Assembly (NCBI GenBank): GCA_016906335.1
Contig: JADEYG010000012.1
Span: 248,001 to 312,000 of the forward strand
From: Novakomyces olei
Lineage: Eukaryota > Ascomycota > Novakomycetes > Novakomycetales > Novakomycetaceae
Direction: 5' to 3'
Length of the DNA: 64,000 nucleotides
The notes beneath the pieces were generated by a model. It saw only the letters and a program-made list of their open reading frames with translations. It had not been told where the DNA came from and searched no databases. The position numbers and the translations under genes were made by a program. Shown here one piece after another: positions 33,708 through 45,659 of the stretch; the first letter of the stretch is position 1, and every line of letters begins with the position of its first letter.

Positions 33708-34914
33708 CTATGGGGTATCATCATCCTCGGTGCGCGCACGTTTAAGCGCACGAAACTTGCGGCTCTGCAACTTTCCAAGATCCTGCTTGCCAACATGAAT
33801 ACGACCCGTTTTATCGCCCAAGTCGTCCATATCAATATTTTTGCTTCGTTTCTTTGCCGTCCCTGTGACCACTGCGGCTCTTTGCAAAGATTGAGCCCAA
33901 ATATCGGACGCGGGCTCCTGTCGCCGGCGTATGGAAAGATCCAACCGTGGACCCATTTCCTCTAGCTCAACACGAGGCAGTAATTGCCCACTGCGTCGCA
34001 AAACGATTCTATAAGTTCTCAAATAAACAGTAGGCTGTATTGATCCCTGAGTTGCCAGCAATGAAGATGCTGGTTCTTCCGCGCTCACAACGACAACATG
34101 CTGTAATCCACTTTGATCTATTTGCTGACTGCTGGCAACATCGCCAGGCTGGAAAAAATCAAGCAATAAACTTTTCAGATGCATATATTCCTCACGTACA
34201 TCGAATATTTGTCCCTGGAAAATGATTAGCGGCCTGAGTCCAGCGCCCACTTTAGACCCGGGAAAGTCTCGTATTCCGCGGTAGGAGTCCACTCCAATTT
34301 CTAGCATGTCTAATATTTCACCGGCAAATGTACGGGCCCATACGAAATTGTGAGGCCGTTTTTTTTGGTGAGTCCCCAAGATTATGTGACTAGCATCGTT
34401 TTTCTTGGCTAAAAATTCGAGTGATGAAGCGTCTTCAAACGGGTGAATTTCGTGAGGCTTTGTGAATTTAATTGCCTGTGGTTTTTTTAAAGCAAACTGA
34501 AATTAGTACACTGTAAGGTATCAAGAAAAAGGGAAAGGGAAAGAGACGATTAAAAAGACAGGAAAATTGAATTGCGACAGTAAGCGCAACGAGATAATGA
34601 ATAGGTCAAAGCATGAAAAAAAAGAGATACAGTACGAACAAAAATTAAATCAATTAGAAAAAGAGACACATAAAAAACCGACAAGACAAACCATCTCTCA
34701 CGTCTATCATTTTTTGTTAGATCAAAACTTACAAGATCGCCAATAGCGTCCATTACAAGCTGTGAAGCCGTGCTTCCTCGCAGAAAAAGCGCAGTCTTTG
34801 CATTTTCATGAACTTGCGGCTCCCGCTTTTCCATTGCACGCTTGGACCGCGCATTTCGCGGTTTTCTAAACATTAACAATAGCAGTTTAGTCAAACTTAC
34901 ACTGTGCGAAGCAT
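33708..34914 (-). CDS. RPF2: Ribosome biogenesis factor Rpf2 (Brix domain)
   Basis: Three exons close in phase: 34914-34901, 34865-34733 and 34496-33708 (311 residues). The first exon is only 14 nt and, with exon 2, restores MLRTVKPRNARSKRAMEKRE, nearly identical to the Rpf2 N-terminus of other fungi. Next are TALFLRGSTASQ, the ALKKPQAIKFTKPHEIHPFE block, SLEFLAKKNDASHIILGTHQ and KKRPHNFVWARTF in the Brix domain, and a basic tail (QSRKFRALKRARTEDD). Rpf2, with Rrs1, brings 5S rRNA, L5 and L11 into pre-60S particles in the nucleolus. An internal ATG in exon 2 (34873) also opens the frame but would lose the conserved start, which is why I prefer the microexon model. Confidence 0.93.
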
Positions 34915-35420
34915 TTTGAGAACTTTGGAGAGCTGTTCTTCCACAACTTTTGCTCCTTGTTTTATGAAAATTTATTATAAGTAGAATTTTATTTCATCCA
35001 TTAAAGTCGTAATGTTCCTTTACATTGGATTATTTATCCTCTTTTTTCCACATCCATTTAATTAATAGAATATAAGTATATTATGATAGAGATAATCAAT
35101 ATACCAAACACATAGTGTATAAATTACACTATACAATACACTATAGATGATATACGGAATTCTTGCGATTGCCGTATCTATACAAAGCCGAAACACGTTC
35201 AACGAGATTCAAACTCAGTCCATCAACATTTGACTCGACAATGTGACGAAATGCAACGCGGAAAAGGCACCGCGGCGGCCTTACTTGAAGATACGAAAAC
35301 ACGCTCAACGCGTTCGCGCAATGGTATAATACTGTATAAGAGAGAATACTTACAATCAGGATGGTTTGTACAGTGATTTATATTTGTTTGGCTAACGCGT
35401 GCTTTTCCTTGTTAATTTAG
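34915..35420. promoter_or_regulatory. Divergent spacer between RPF2 and the zinc-cluster gene
   Basis: AT-rich spacer that should hold the RPF2 promoter and the unresolved first exon of the zinc-cluster factor (likely near 35200-35370). No specific site recognised. Confidence 0.35.
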
Positions 35421-35687
35421 CTTGACTTGCCGGTAAGTGTAATTGTTATCTAATTTCCTGTTTATATCTAAATCTTTCCGCTCATGATTTAGTGATCGCC
35501 ATTTAAAATGTGACGAAGGCAAACCTGTATGTTTGAATTGCCATCGATCACGTCGAGCGTGTTTACGTGGATTTCGACTGAATTTCGTCGAGCTTAATGT
35601 TTTGTCGCCGCCAAAAAGTTCTTTGCCAGCTACTGCTTCTGCTTTTTTCGAAGGTACGTTTAGAGGTGCTCTAGCTACACATTGAAT

Positions 35688-35758
<71 letters not shown>

Positions 35759-37282
35759 TACACTATATACATTTCACCTTTACTGTTTCGTGTTATCCAC
35801 GGTTTTCTGCTGCATTTCACCTTTTAATTCCTCCTTTCCCCGAGCTAAAGATTAGTATCGTTCCAGGATGATACAAGCGAGATCACAAGCCAGTATATTG
35901 TCGCGTCGAGGCCAACAACCTCGGAGAAGCCCTCAAGCAACGGGACACTCAAAAATTCAGCGTCTGATCGTCGTTTAAACGCCGTATCGGACAGTCACCC
36001 TCTCGTAAACGTTGAGCCAACCCCAATTTCAACGCCGACTGAAGCTCTTTATTTCCGTTGTTTTGTAATGGAATCAGGGGACTGGATGGACATTTTTGAT
36101 TCCAAGAGGCATTTTTCACATTTAAGTACACCTCGGGCTATATCAGACCCCTGTCTTTTGAACGCTTACCTCGCCTGTTCGGCGCGTCAGCTTTCACGTG
36201 TAAATATTTCCATGCAGGACGCTAATAATGCCCTTTTTTACTACAACAAAAGCCTCCATATGCTTCCTGCACGGCTTGAGGACTCAAGGCAAAGACGTAC
36301 GGGTGAAGTGCTAGCTGCTACGGTTGTCCTGTCTGTTTGTGAAATGATGGCGGCCGATGAAAAAGAATGGCAATCCCATTTGAACGGCAGTCGCAGCCTG
36401 ATCCTTGAAAATGGTATCAACGGGTCCAGCGGAGGCCTCGAACAGGCTTGTTTTTGGGTTTTTGCTCGGACAGATAGTCTGGCTGCTCTAATTACCGGAG
36501 GACAATGCCGAATTCCGCCCAGCAAATGGGCAATTGACCTCAATTTCCGTGATCGATCATCCGCAGAGGCAGAAGATGTATGGGCTAATCGTATCGTATA
36601 CATTTTAGCTCGCTGTGCTGATTTCATTTCTTCTTCGTCTAACTCTTCTTCAAATTGCCTGCGTGAATGGCGAGAAATATACGATTTAGCTCATGATTGG
36701 AGTGCTAATTTGCCCGTCACAATGCGCCCACTAACTGCTTCTATCCCACCGTCAACTATCTTCCCCACGCAATGGTTTGCTACTCCGATGGGATGTTCGG
36801 CAATTCAATTTTACCATTTAACAATGCTTTTAATGAAGCGATGGGCACGCAAGCCCAAGGAAGAGATCCTGCATCATGCTCGTCTTATTTGCGGTCTCTC
36901 TTATGTTTCTGCAAGCCATTCTTTCGATGTTAATGCGCTGCAGCCTCTTTTTTTTGCCGGTCGTGAGCTGGTTGCTGAAGCTGAAAGGCTTGTTTTATTA
37001 GACATCTTGCAGAGAATCGAACAGGAAACCGGTTGGGCCACCGAATGGCGACAGCGCCGACTTCGTATTGAATGGAGAATGCTGCAGGAGAGCGACAATG
37101 AAGGAGAGAGCGACAACGAAGAGGAAAAGGAAGGCAATGATGAGCGAAATGAACATGAAAAGGGCAGTGAGAGCGATTCCAGTAGTGAAAGTTCGAGTAG
37201 CGACAGCTTGAACACATTAAGCGTTTCTGCTTCTGCTTTTGACGCGACTGATTATCTTGTCGGAAGCGAAACAGAGTATTAG
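35421..37282 (+). CDS. Zn2Cys6 transcription factor, Upc2-like (5' end unresolved)
   Basis: Exons seen are 35421-35432 (12 nt, giving LTC and part of an Arg codon), 35493-35653 and 35856-37282. The zinc cluster reads [26 protein letters not shown] in overlapping pieces, with Cys spacing C-x6-C-x6-C-x2-C-x6-C. The first cysteine of the usual CxxC pair must come from an upstream exon I could not fix; GGATGGTTT before a GTACAG donor at about 35370 is in the right phase but would give Phe. The 400-residue C-terminal part (ATVVLSVCEMMAADEKEWQSHLNGS, YVSASHSFD) resembles the fungal-specific domain of Upc2-like regulators of sterol and stress genes. The tail is acidic and Ser-rich, a possible activation region. 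Targets are unknown. Confidence 0.75.
35688..35758. repeat. TTTA tetranucleotide array in an intron
   Basis: About 17 copies of TTTA lie inside the 202-nt intron between the zinc-cluster exon and the main exon of the Upc2-like gene. Confidence 0.95.
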
Positions 37283-37388
37283 CTCTGCAGTTTGTATTTT
37301 TAGGTTGTATAAATATGAATATAAATATAGGTACAAGTATTTCAAACACAACTGTATGATTATACAATCACATACAAATCACCCTCGC

Positions 37389-39188
37389 TTAGACCTTTTT
37401 CCGCTTCGCTATAGGCGTCCCAGCATCATTCATTGAATCTCCATCAAACGAATCATTCGTCAGCCATTCAAACCCACGAAACATGGCCATTGACTCCTCC
37501 GTATGCTCAAATAATTCGTATGCCCATTGAGCAACTGCACTTCCTTCATGATTGTACATAATAGCATTTGCGAATACACGTAAAACCTCCCTATAAAACT
37601 CGGTCGTGGTAGCAATTTCCCCTGTTCGCACTTGATTTCGAAGAGTACGGAAATCTTGTGGGAATCTTACCAGCTGATCGTAATCGGGAGCATCACGTTT
37701 CGCTATAGGATGGGCAAATACATTGCCGTACCTATGCTGACTGATATTTTGCAAGGCAGGCAGAACCATTGCGGCAAATTTTTTATTTTGTTGTTGCTGT
37801 TGTTGCTGTAATTGCTGCTGCTGAGTCGGGGTCGCCTCTGACTCCAAATCTGCCGCTGGAGACGACTGAATCTCTTCATTTTCTGTGGTATTCGGAGCCG
37901 ATTCTTGCTCTGCTAACTGCGCTTCATCAGGCTCTGCCATTGCCGTAAAAGACTCTTTTCCGGCTTCTTTCGGTTTGTTTGATTCTTGATCTCCGAGTTC
38001 TGTTTTCTTCTTGGCCGGCTCAGCTGACTTTTGCTGCGGAATCGATACTTTGACCCGATCTGTCGGTGGCTTATCGGCAGAAATTGCCGACTCTTGACGA
38101 GACGGGACTTGCTCAGAGTCATTTCCTGCTTCTTTAGCGGCCTCTTTAGCGGCCTTGGGCTCATTCTTTTTCTCAACCTTCTTTTCTGTCGTTTTGGAGG
38201 TCTCTTTACTGACGTCTTTCAAGTTCGCCTTTTCATTCACAATTTCATTCGCCTTCTCTGCTGCTGAATCGGGTGGGCTTTCAGCTCCAGGCTCTGCGAG
38301 AGCCCGTGCTTTAGTCTCTGCTTTTGCTGGCTTTGATGCAGGTTTTGCCCCAGCCTTTGCTTTGGGCACGGGCGCCAAAGACGCTGGCTCTGTCTTTATC
38401 TTGGAATCTTGAATTGACTCAGGCTCGGGTTCTGGCGAAGGCGAAGGCGAGTCTTGAGAAGGCTGTGTATTCGTCTCGGACGTATGATCTCCGTCGTCCA
38501 GGGGAGCAGTATTATGTGCCATTGATGAATCATTCACACCTCTCCCAACGCTACCTGGTCCCTTTTTCTCAGAGTCATCACCGTTCCTCACTTTATGCTC
38601 TCCCGTAAAAGATTCTCTGTGCTTTTCCGGCACCACACTGCCCAGCTTTGCCTTTTCCAGATCGCGAACAGCGAACCGAAACCGATCCTCATAAGTCCGT
38701 ATAGCCTTCACGAGAGACTCCCTATATTGCTTGTACAGCTCGTCACATAGACGCAATAGCGAGTCGGCTGTTGGCACATTAGGCGGTTTGCATATGGAAC
38801 AACTTACACTGAACATTTTGATCGGCGCTTTCCCTTAGACTCTGTTAGCAAAATGGTCATAGTCCGAATCAGAAAAATCGAGGGAAAAAGCTGTAATAAA
38901 GTAGGTGACGCATTGAAAAGCAGTTGAAACTTTGCGGCAAGCTTACTCGTATTCCAAATTATGCAGAGTCAATAGACGCTTGTACCTCTCGGCACAAGCA
39001 TCCGCAGTCGGCACTGTTGGAGATTTCGTATCACCATTTGCCGCCGCGATTAATGGGTGCACAGCTATACGCTCTGCCACTGTTCCAAGCGCATTTGCGC
39101 CGTGCCGATGAATGAGCTGTGCTAAGAGCAAATCTTCCAGCTCGCCCCACTGCATTTTGCGATGCAAAGTTGAGCTTGCGTTCGCCAT
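37389..39188 (-). CDS. bdc1: Bromodomain protein of the NuA4 type (Bdc1/BRD8-like)
   Basis: Three exons close in phase: 39188-38947, 38839-38808 (32 nt) and 38767-37389 (550 residues). The N-terminus has a SANT/Myb-like helix set (KMQWGELEDLLLAQLIHRHG) and then LLRLCDELYKQYRESLVKAI. A long low-complexity linker rich in K, E, A, P and a Q run (LQQQQQQQN) leads to a C-terminal bromodomain, with LPALQNISQHRYGNVFAHPI, DYDQLVRFPQDFRTLRNQV and NAIMYNHEGSAVAQWAYELF. The Asn of YNH is the acetyl-lysine-binding residue. This layout matches the NuA4 histone acetyltransferase subunit called Bdc1 in fission yeast and BRD8 in animals. It starts 234 bp from POL5 on the other strand; that spacer carries two TTAGGG clusters. 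Confidence 0.82.
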
Positions 39189-39235
39189 AATAAATAAATA
39201 TTATAATTGGAGCTATTTGCCTAGCAGCGCCTATG

Positions 39236-39294
39236 TTTAGGGTTAGGGTTAGTTGAATTAAAAGTTGGAGTGGAATACTAAAGGGTTAGGGTTA
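39236..39294. promoter_or_regulatory. Two telobox-like TTAGGG clusters in a divergent promoter
   Basis: TTTAGGGTTAGGGTTAG (39236-39252) and AGGGTTAGGGTTA (about 39282-39294) lie between the starts of the bromodomain gene and POL5. In yeasts, Tbf1/Teb1-type Myb proteins bind such sites upstream of ribosomal and ribosome-biogenesis genes. That role is inferred here from position. Confidence 0.6.
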
Positions 39295-39421
39295 TATACA
39301 CAGTTAAGGTACAATTTTGTCTAATTATGTATTCAGCTTAAATACGTACCTATTAGTTTGCTGTGCATTATTTTTTTTTTTGGGTCAAACAATCAAAGGC
39401 GACTGAGCAGCATTTTGCGCA

Positions 39422-42400
39422 ATGGCGCCGCTGCTTGACAGCTTCTACAAGTTGTCTTCTAAAGATTTACTTGTTCGCCAAGAAGGAACGCTTGAGCTCG
39501 TGGCAGCGTTGCACAATGCGGATGAAGGGGAAAGAACATACGCACTTGAACGTTTAAGCAAAGGTTTGACAAGTGGCCGACAGGATAGCAGAGTTGGATT
39601 TTCAGTGGCTCTTTGCGAGGTAAGTGTAGAGCAACGATTGATTTTGAGTGCTTTTTAAAAATTCCGAGCGTTGTCTGGGTTCATTTGCATTTACGTCACA
39701 ATCATTCCAAATTTTCTGGATATTTTTTATTCTCTTTCTTTAGCTTCTATTTTACATTCGCTGTTTCAATCGAATCTTTGTATTTTTTTTTGTTTATTTC
39801 CAATTTGTTTTATATTTTAAACTTAACTGCCCTTTCGTGTTTGCTTATACTAGTTACTCTCTCATCGACCAAAACTGGGGAGATACGCACTGGATCTTAT
39901 CGTGAAAAATACGCAGCCTGAGACCAAAGCTTCTGGGCAAGAAATTCGAGACTGCAATTTTGGACGGCTGTTTGGGTTGCAGGCAGTAGTTCAGTCGCAA
40001 TTTCTAACGCATATTAAAGACCCTGAAGAGCAATCAAGCTTGGTTGGTAGAGTGATTGATATAGTCTTGGAGCTCGCGGAAACTAAGGGTTGGATGAGGG
40101 AAACCTGCGGTCATGTAATGATTGCGTTAGTTAATTCAATCCAGCCTATAAATTTTCAGCTTCGACGGGTTTATGAGGAGAAGCTATTGAATAGTGCAAT
40201 AGTGGCGCGGACACCGGAGGGTATTGCATATTATATTATTCTTACTGCACAGAATTGCCATAGCAACGTATGGAAACGGCATCCGCTTGATAAAGCCAAC
40301 TTGAACCAGACGCAAAAAATCATGAAGGAAGTAGCCCAAGATCAAAATTCAAAAGATGAGCCAGCTGGGAACGCTCTTAATGCTGGGTGGAAACCGAAAC
40401 TACACTTTTCGTGGGAGTTACTGCTTTCACAATATCTACTGGAAAACAAGCAGGTATCTGAGAATTCAGGAATAGCTTCGTTTGAGGCTTTTTGGCTTGT
40501 TCTAGTCGATGAAGGCTTATTTTCAGCTACGTGCTCTCTCGAACGGAAGTTTTGTGGATTTCGTATTGCAGAACGTGCTATTAATTTACTCGGCGCCGTT
40601 TGTATTCCCACTGTCCTCTCTCAGCACTTTATGCGGACTTTAATTAATCATTTGGCCGATAACGACCGGTATCTTCACCGAGCCAGCAAGAAATGGGTAC
40701 GCGCCTGGCCAGAATTATTGTTAAACACATGACTATTAAACATTTTTTCTTTATTATTATCATATATATGTATTAGTATATGCATAGTTTTGCTACATCT
40801 ATGTTTTCACTATATTCTTATATCCATATTTATTTTTCGGTTTTTATTTTTAATTCTAAAAGTTTTGTCACTCACGTGTTCTAATTTTACAGGTTTCGGC
40901 TCTTTTTAGCTTTGCCCAGAATAATCAAGCATACGTCTTGCCCATAATTAAAGTGCTTTTATCAGGCAAGGATGGCAGTCTTTTCTTTGACAGGATAACA
41001 AAGACTAAAACAGTGGAACAATTAATCACCACAGCGGTCAAAGATGACGGAGAGGGCCACGATGAACTTGTCTCGTTTCTTAAAGAGCTTTTCTTTCATC
41101 CTAAACCTCAGAATAAAGCCGAAGATGACGCAGAAAAACGTGACCGGTCGATTCATTCTGCTCGAATGTACACTATCGAACTCCTTCTCACTTATGTCAA
41201 ACATAAAAGGTCGATACTTACTGAGAAACAAATTGCGTCCGTCCTCGATGTTCTTGCTACTTATGGGTTTTTACGCATGAAAAAGGTATATCTTAAAACA
41301 AACCAAAAAAAAAAAAAATATTCTGCACGATATTTAGAAATTAGGGTTATTAATTATTTCCATATATAAAACCCTTTTTCGCCTTGTTCTGATTATTTTT
41401 CCTTTCTTCATTTACATGTATCCTCATTTGATATTTTCTCCTTTTAATTAGTTTGCGGAATATGCTGACCGGAGAAGAAAGCTGTTGAGAGCACAACAGC
41501 CCAATCACTTCGTACCCGCTTACTTTCTTTCTTATCAACACTCAGTCCCTCGTCTAGAACGGCTTCAGAAAACGACTGTGACTATGCTGCTGTTTGTGTA
41601 AACATAATTTTAACAGCTCGTGACAAATTTCAAACGGACTATGCTCTGGACCTGTCTAAACTGGCACTGGAGCAATTAGGTTATGCAGCAAAATTGCTCA
41701 AGAAACTGCGTAAAAAAAGACAAAAATCCGGGTCTGCTCAACTTGTGGCCTTTGAATCGTTGATTTCACTCATTTTTCTCAGTGTGGCCAATGGCGATGA
41801 AGAAGCGGTGTCCGCAATTCCCGAGTTAGGTGATTGTTACACGCGGCTTTTCAAGAAAAGGTTAGAAAAAACGGAAAAAACAAAAGGACTAGACGCGGAA
41901 GTCGAAGAAGACGAAGAAAATTTGGCCAATGGCAATGAACAAGCGGGAAAAGCTGTTGACATTGCGGAAACAATGACAGATATGCTTTTGTCCTTGCTTT
42001 CTAGGCCAAGTGCGGCCTTGAGGAAATCGGTAGAACTCGTTTTCGAGAGTTTTGCTCCCCGCCTCACTTTAGGCTCATTAGGCCTTTTGATTAATGTCGT
42101 GCAAACGCCCGACAACGATGTAGATAATAATATTTTCGAAAATGACGCAGAAATGGAAGAGGAAGAGGAGCAAGGGCAGTTTTTGGATCATTCAGAAGGA
42201 GAAAATGAACAAAAATCTTCGAATAAACGTAAAGCTGATTTCATTGAAGATGCAGAAGTGTCAGATAATGCTATGTCTGATGTTTCATGGGAATCGGAAG
42301 CCGAAGCCGAAGCCGAAGATCAAGAAACTGAAGCTGACAGAGCGCTTGATCGAGCTTTAGCTGGTGCATTGGAGCCGAAAAAAAGGAAACAAGATGAAGA

Positions 42401-43037
42401 AGAAAAAGAAGAAGAAACGGATGAAGATGAGATGGGTGATGAAGAAATGATGCTAATGGACAAGCACTTGTCGCATATATTCAAGCAGAGGAAAGAAGCT
42501 TCTTCCAAGAAAAAAGATGCTCGGAATATGAAGGAGCAGATAATAGCTTTTAAATCAAAGACGCTGGACGTCATTGATTTGTATGTAAAAGCACAGCCGA
42601 ACAATCCGATTGTATTGGAATTGACTCTGCCTCTGCTGCAAGCTTACACAAATTCAACCGCAAAGAGTATTCACGATAAACTCACAAATATAATTAAAAA
42701 CCGGATCTTTCGAGCGAATCCTTCCCTTCAAGAGACAGGACAAGAAATGGATTTCGATCATGTTTTAAACCTTATTAAAGGCATCCAGGATTTCGCTTCC
42801 GTTGCGCCCGTGAGCGTACCTCCCTCTTGTATTACTCAGTGCTCAACCCTTCTTGTGCGGGTAATAGCTTCTGGTGGGAATAAGAAAGTGCTTTCCTCGG
42901 CGTTGGACATTTACAAACATTCTTTTGTAGAGTTTTTGACTGACCCAAAAAGTCGACTGCAGCCAGCTCTTTTCTCGGAACTGGTTAATTGGGGCTCTCA
43001 ATGGCGCCGAACGAATGCCGCCAAAGGGAAAAAGTAG
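39422..43037 (+). CDS. POL5: Pol5/MYBBP1A-like nucleolar protein
   Basis: Four exons close in phase: 39422-39619, 39854-40696, 40893-41285 and 41475-43037 (about 998 residues; the last could begin at 41478). Diagnostic Pol5 segments are SFYKLSSKDLLVRQEG, LTSGRQDSRVGFSVALCELL, GRYALDLI, RLFGLQAVVQSQ, the ARTPEGIAYYIILTAQ block, FCGFRIAERAINLLG and LEQLGYAAKLLKKLRKK. An acidic stretch, HLSHIFKQRKEASSKKKDA, and a helical-repeat C-terminus follow. Despite its polymerase-like name, yeast Pol5 is an essential rRNA and ribosome assembly factor related to vertebrate MYBBP1A. It is nucleolar, consistent with the telobox-bearing promoter upstream. The acceptor before exon 4 follows CTGACCGGAG. Confidence 0.92.
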
Positions 43038-43289
43038 GGTTTAGAGTTTAGGATTTATAACTACATTGTTGTGAGATGAAAATTGTTATCCACAATGCCC
43101 ATTCATACAGTAAGCTTTTAAATTTAAGAGGAACACATTCAAATTGAGTTCAAGCATCGGCTATTTTAATAAACAATGTTAAAACATTTCACATTTGACT
43201 TCTTGCTGTACATTTCCAATCTTTAAATCTCTGCTAATGAAATGCTACAATGTCACGTTACAATGATTAGGGTTAAGGTATTTTCAAAA

Positions 43290-45294
43290 TTAATTTGTAA
43301 TCGCGTCTACTTCATAACCCAGTAAAACCTCTGTCGAGACTCCTTCCCATCCTCTATTTCCGCCCGCGGAAAGCATGTAACGACACTGAGAATCGGCAAC
43401 TGCCAATATTTAGATACAAGCTCAAAAGGCAACACTTACGTAAAGAAGATATGGTCCCACCGTGGTGACCGGGTATAATGTTGAAAGGAACTCTAGAAGT
43501 ATCTTCCAAATCCCAAATGCGGATATTATCAAAGCTGGCACTGCAGAATTGTTAGAAAAAAATAAATATAAAAACCTAATTAAGAAAAACTGTAATAGAT
43601 AACGAGAAAAAATTAAAAAAAAAATGAATGAATGAATGAATAAAGAATAAATAAATAAATAGTTATGGCGCACCAAACCAAGTGCCGATTATTAGGCATA
43701 GTTGCCAGTGCACTCACAGGGCCCGAAGGGGCAGGAAACCGTAGAATACGCGACGTTTCGAATCCTTTACGAACATCGAATTCTTCGACTATACAATTTT
43801 TCCGACCGGCGTAAATCTTATTACCGTCTGTTGACCAGCAAGCCTGTCATTAGCCAATGCTTGATTGTTGCTAATATTCCGGAATTTGAGAGCAAAAGTA
43901 ATGATATTCATAACATTTAATATACAAAAAATAAATAAATAAAATATGGACCAAATGCTAAAGCTAGCAAAAAAGCAACTTATTTTAAATTGATCAATAG
44001 CTTTCCTCTCTTTATTTTCCTTATTAAAAAAACAAAAATAATTAGCAATGATTAAAAAAAACTTATTCCACATACATCCATACACCAGGGCGGGCACGCA
44101 CTGGTCGAGGTAGCGTTAGCCACTGGCTCAGGTACCCTACTGTCAAAAACGGTCAACTGGCCGCTAATACACGACACGAGAAAAACAGATTCACCGCTAT
44201 TAACGCCCAATTTTTCTGGCTCTGAAGGCTCTTCATCATCCTCATCAAAAAGCGGGTCATAATCCTCTGATTCCGTTTTTTGCTGCTGGTTTTGTTGCGC
44301 AAGGGGGACAGTAGCATCTGCCCAATGATTGCGAAAAGCAATCCCGCTAATCTGAGAAGCAAAAACTTTGAAATCTCGTATTCTCCCGCCAGTATTCAAG
44401 TCCCAAAGCAGGGCTTGTCTATCCCACCCGCCGGAAATAAAAGACTGTTCATCTTTAGCGAGTGCCAGTGCGGAAGCAGACAGCGAATGGCCTTTAAAAG
44501 TGTGTAAAATATGACCTTCATCGTGCCGAAGAGTCTGTAATTGAATTTCTCCAGTATCAAGGCCGGCCAGGCTCCAAAGCCCCTGGCCTTGGGCAGCCAA
44601 AGAGTAGACTATGCATTCTGCGTCCCAGTAGGAAAGCGTCACTCCTGCCCGGGTGACTGAATCTACAAACGGGTGCCTTTGTGCTACAGTAAGGCCAACA
44701 CTTCCCGTAATTGAAGCGTAAAAGTCATACTTTCTAATGTACCCGTCATTGCCGCCAGTCAGAACCCAGCGCATAGAATCTGTGGCACACATACAATTTA
44801 TGGAAGTGCCTTGTGGTGCTGCCATGTAAGCAACAATGCTGAAATCTTTGGCTTGGCGTAATCGCTCACGCTCTTTTGCATCAGATTCATCGGCCTCTGT
44901 TTCACTCGTGGATTTGCCAAGTCCATTACTGTTTAGCAGCTGAAGGTTTGATTGTGGATCATTAGTCTTTTCAGTTTCGTCCTGTGATTGAGACAGATCC
45001 TGAGATTTATCGTCGTCTTCTTCACCGTCATCGTTTTCTTCATCGCCTTCATCATTGTCCTCGTCATTTTCGTCATCATTGTCCTCACTCTTTTGGTCAA
45101 CATCTTCCTCATCTTCCACTTCCTCGTCCTCGTTATCCTCTATATTTTCACTGTCGTCGCCTTGAGGCGGAATGGAACTTTCGTCGTCTTCTTCCTCCAC
45201 ATCGTCTTCGCCTTCATCCGGCATTACAGAGTCCATGTCTGGCGTTAGTATTTCCACTTGTCGCAAAGCAATTCCTACCTTGATTGCCGTTCAT
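43290..45294 (-). CDS. SPT8: SAGA subunit Spt8 (WD-repeat)
   Basis: Five exons close in phase: 45294-45279 (16 nt), 45238-44076, 43843-43674, 43540-43440 and 43399-43290 (519 residues). The first exon gives MNGNQ and joins DMDSVMPDEGED; without it a downstream ATG at 45236 could serve. An acidic leader rich in D, E and S precedes AKDFSIVAYMAAPQGTSIN, LTGGNDGYIRKYDFYASITG, TVAQRHPFVDSVTRAGVTLS, ISGGWDRQALLWDL, IYAGRKNCIVEEFDVRKG, ASFDNIRIWDLED, IPGHHGGTISSL and GGNRGWEGVSTEVLLGYE, the Spt8 WD-repeat signature. Spt8 helps SAGA deliver or restrain TBP at promoters and is fungus-specific. Three of the introns are 40 nt or close to it. Confidence 0.95.
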
Positions 45295-45659
45295 CTTGCG
45301 GCCGAATGCTTCATGGCTTAATATAATTAATATAATTAATATAATTAATATAATTAATATAATTAATATAATTAATATAATTAATATAATTAATATAATT
45401 AATATAATTAATATAATTAATATAATTAATATAATTAATATAATTAATATAATTAATATAATTAATATAATTAATATAATTAATATAATTAATATAATTA
45501 ATATAATTAATATAATTAATATAATTAATATAATTAATATAATTATTATAATTAGATCTTGATGTAATCTATACCGACCCAAACTCAATTCTCACTGTCA
45601 CATGAAGCCTCTTCCTCTCCTGGGCCGTCTTAACTGGTAAAGTCTCCTTTGAATCGTCA
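45295..45659. repeat. Divergent SPT8/lipase promoter with 9-bp minisatellite
   Basis: The spacer is 365 bp. About 235 bp of it (45319-45553) is a near-perfect array of the 9-bp unit AATATAATT, about 26 copies. All of the remaining regulatory sequence for the two genes must fit into the roughly 105 bp on the lipase side and a few bases on the SPT8 side. The array opens long false frames on both strands (INI and ILI peptides). Confidence 0.95.

Noticed and set aside
45214-45588. Long ILI/INI frames on both strands
   Set aside because: They come only from the 9-bp AATATAATT array in the SPT8/lipase spacer.
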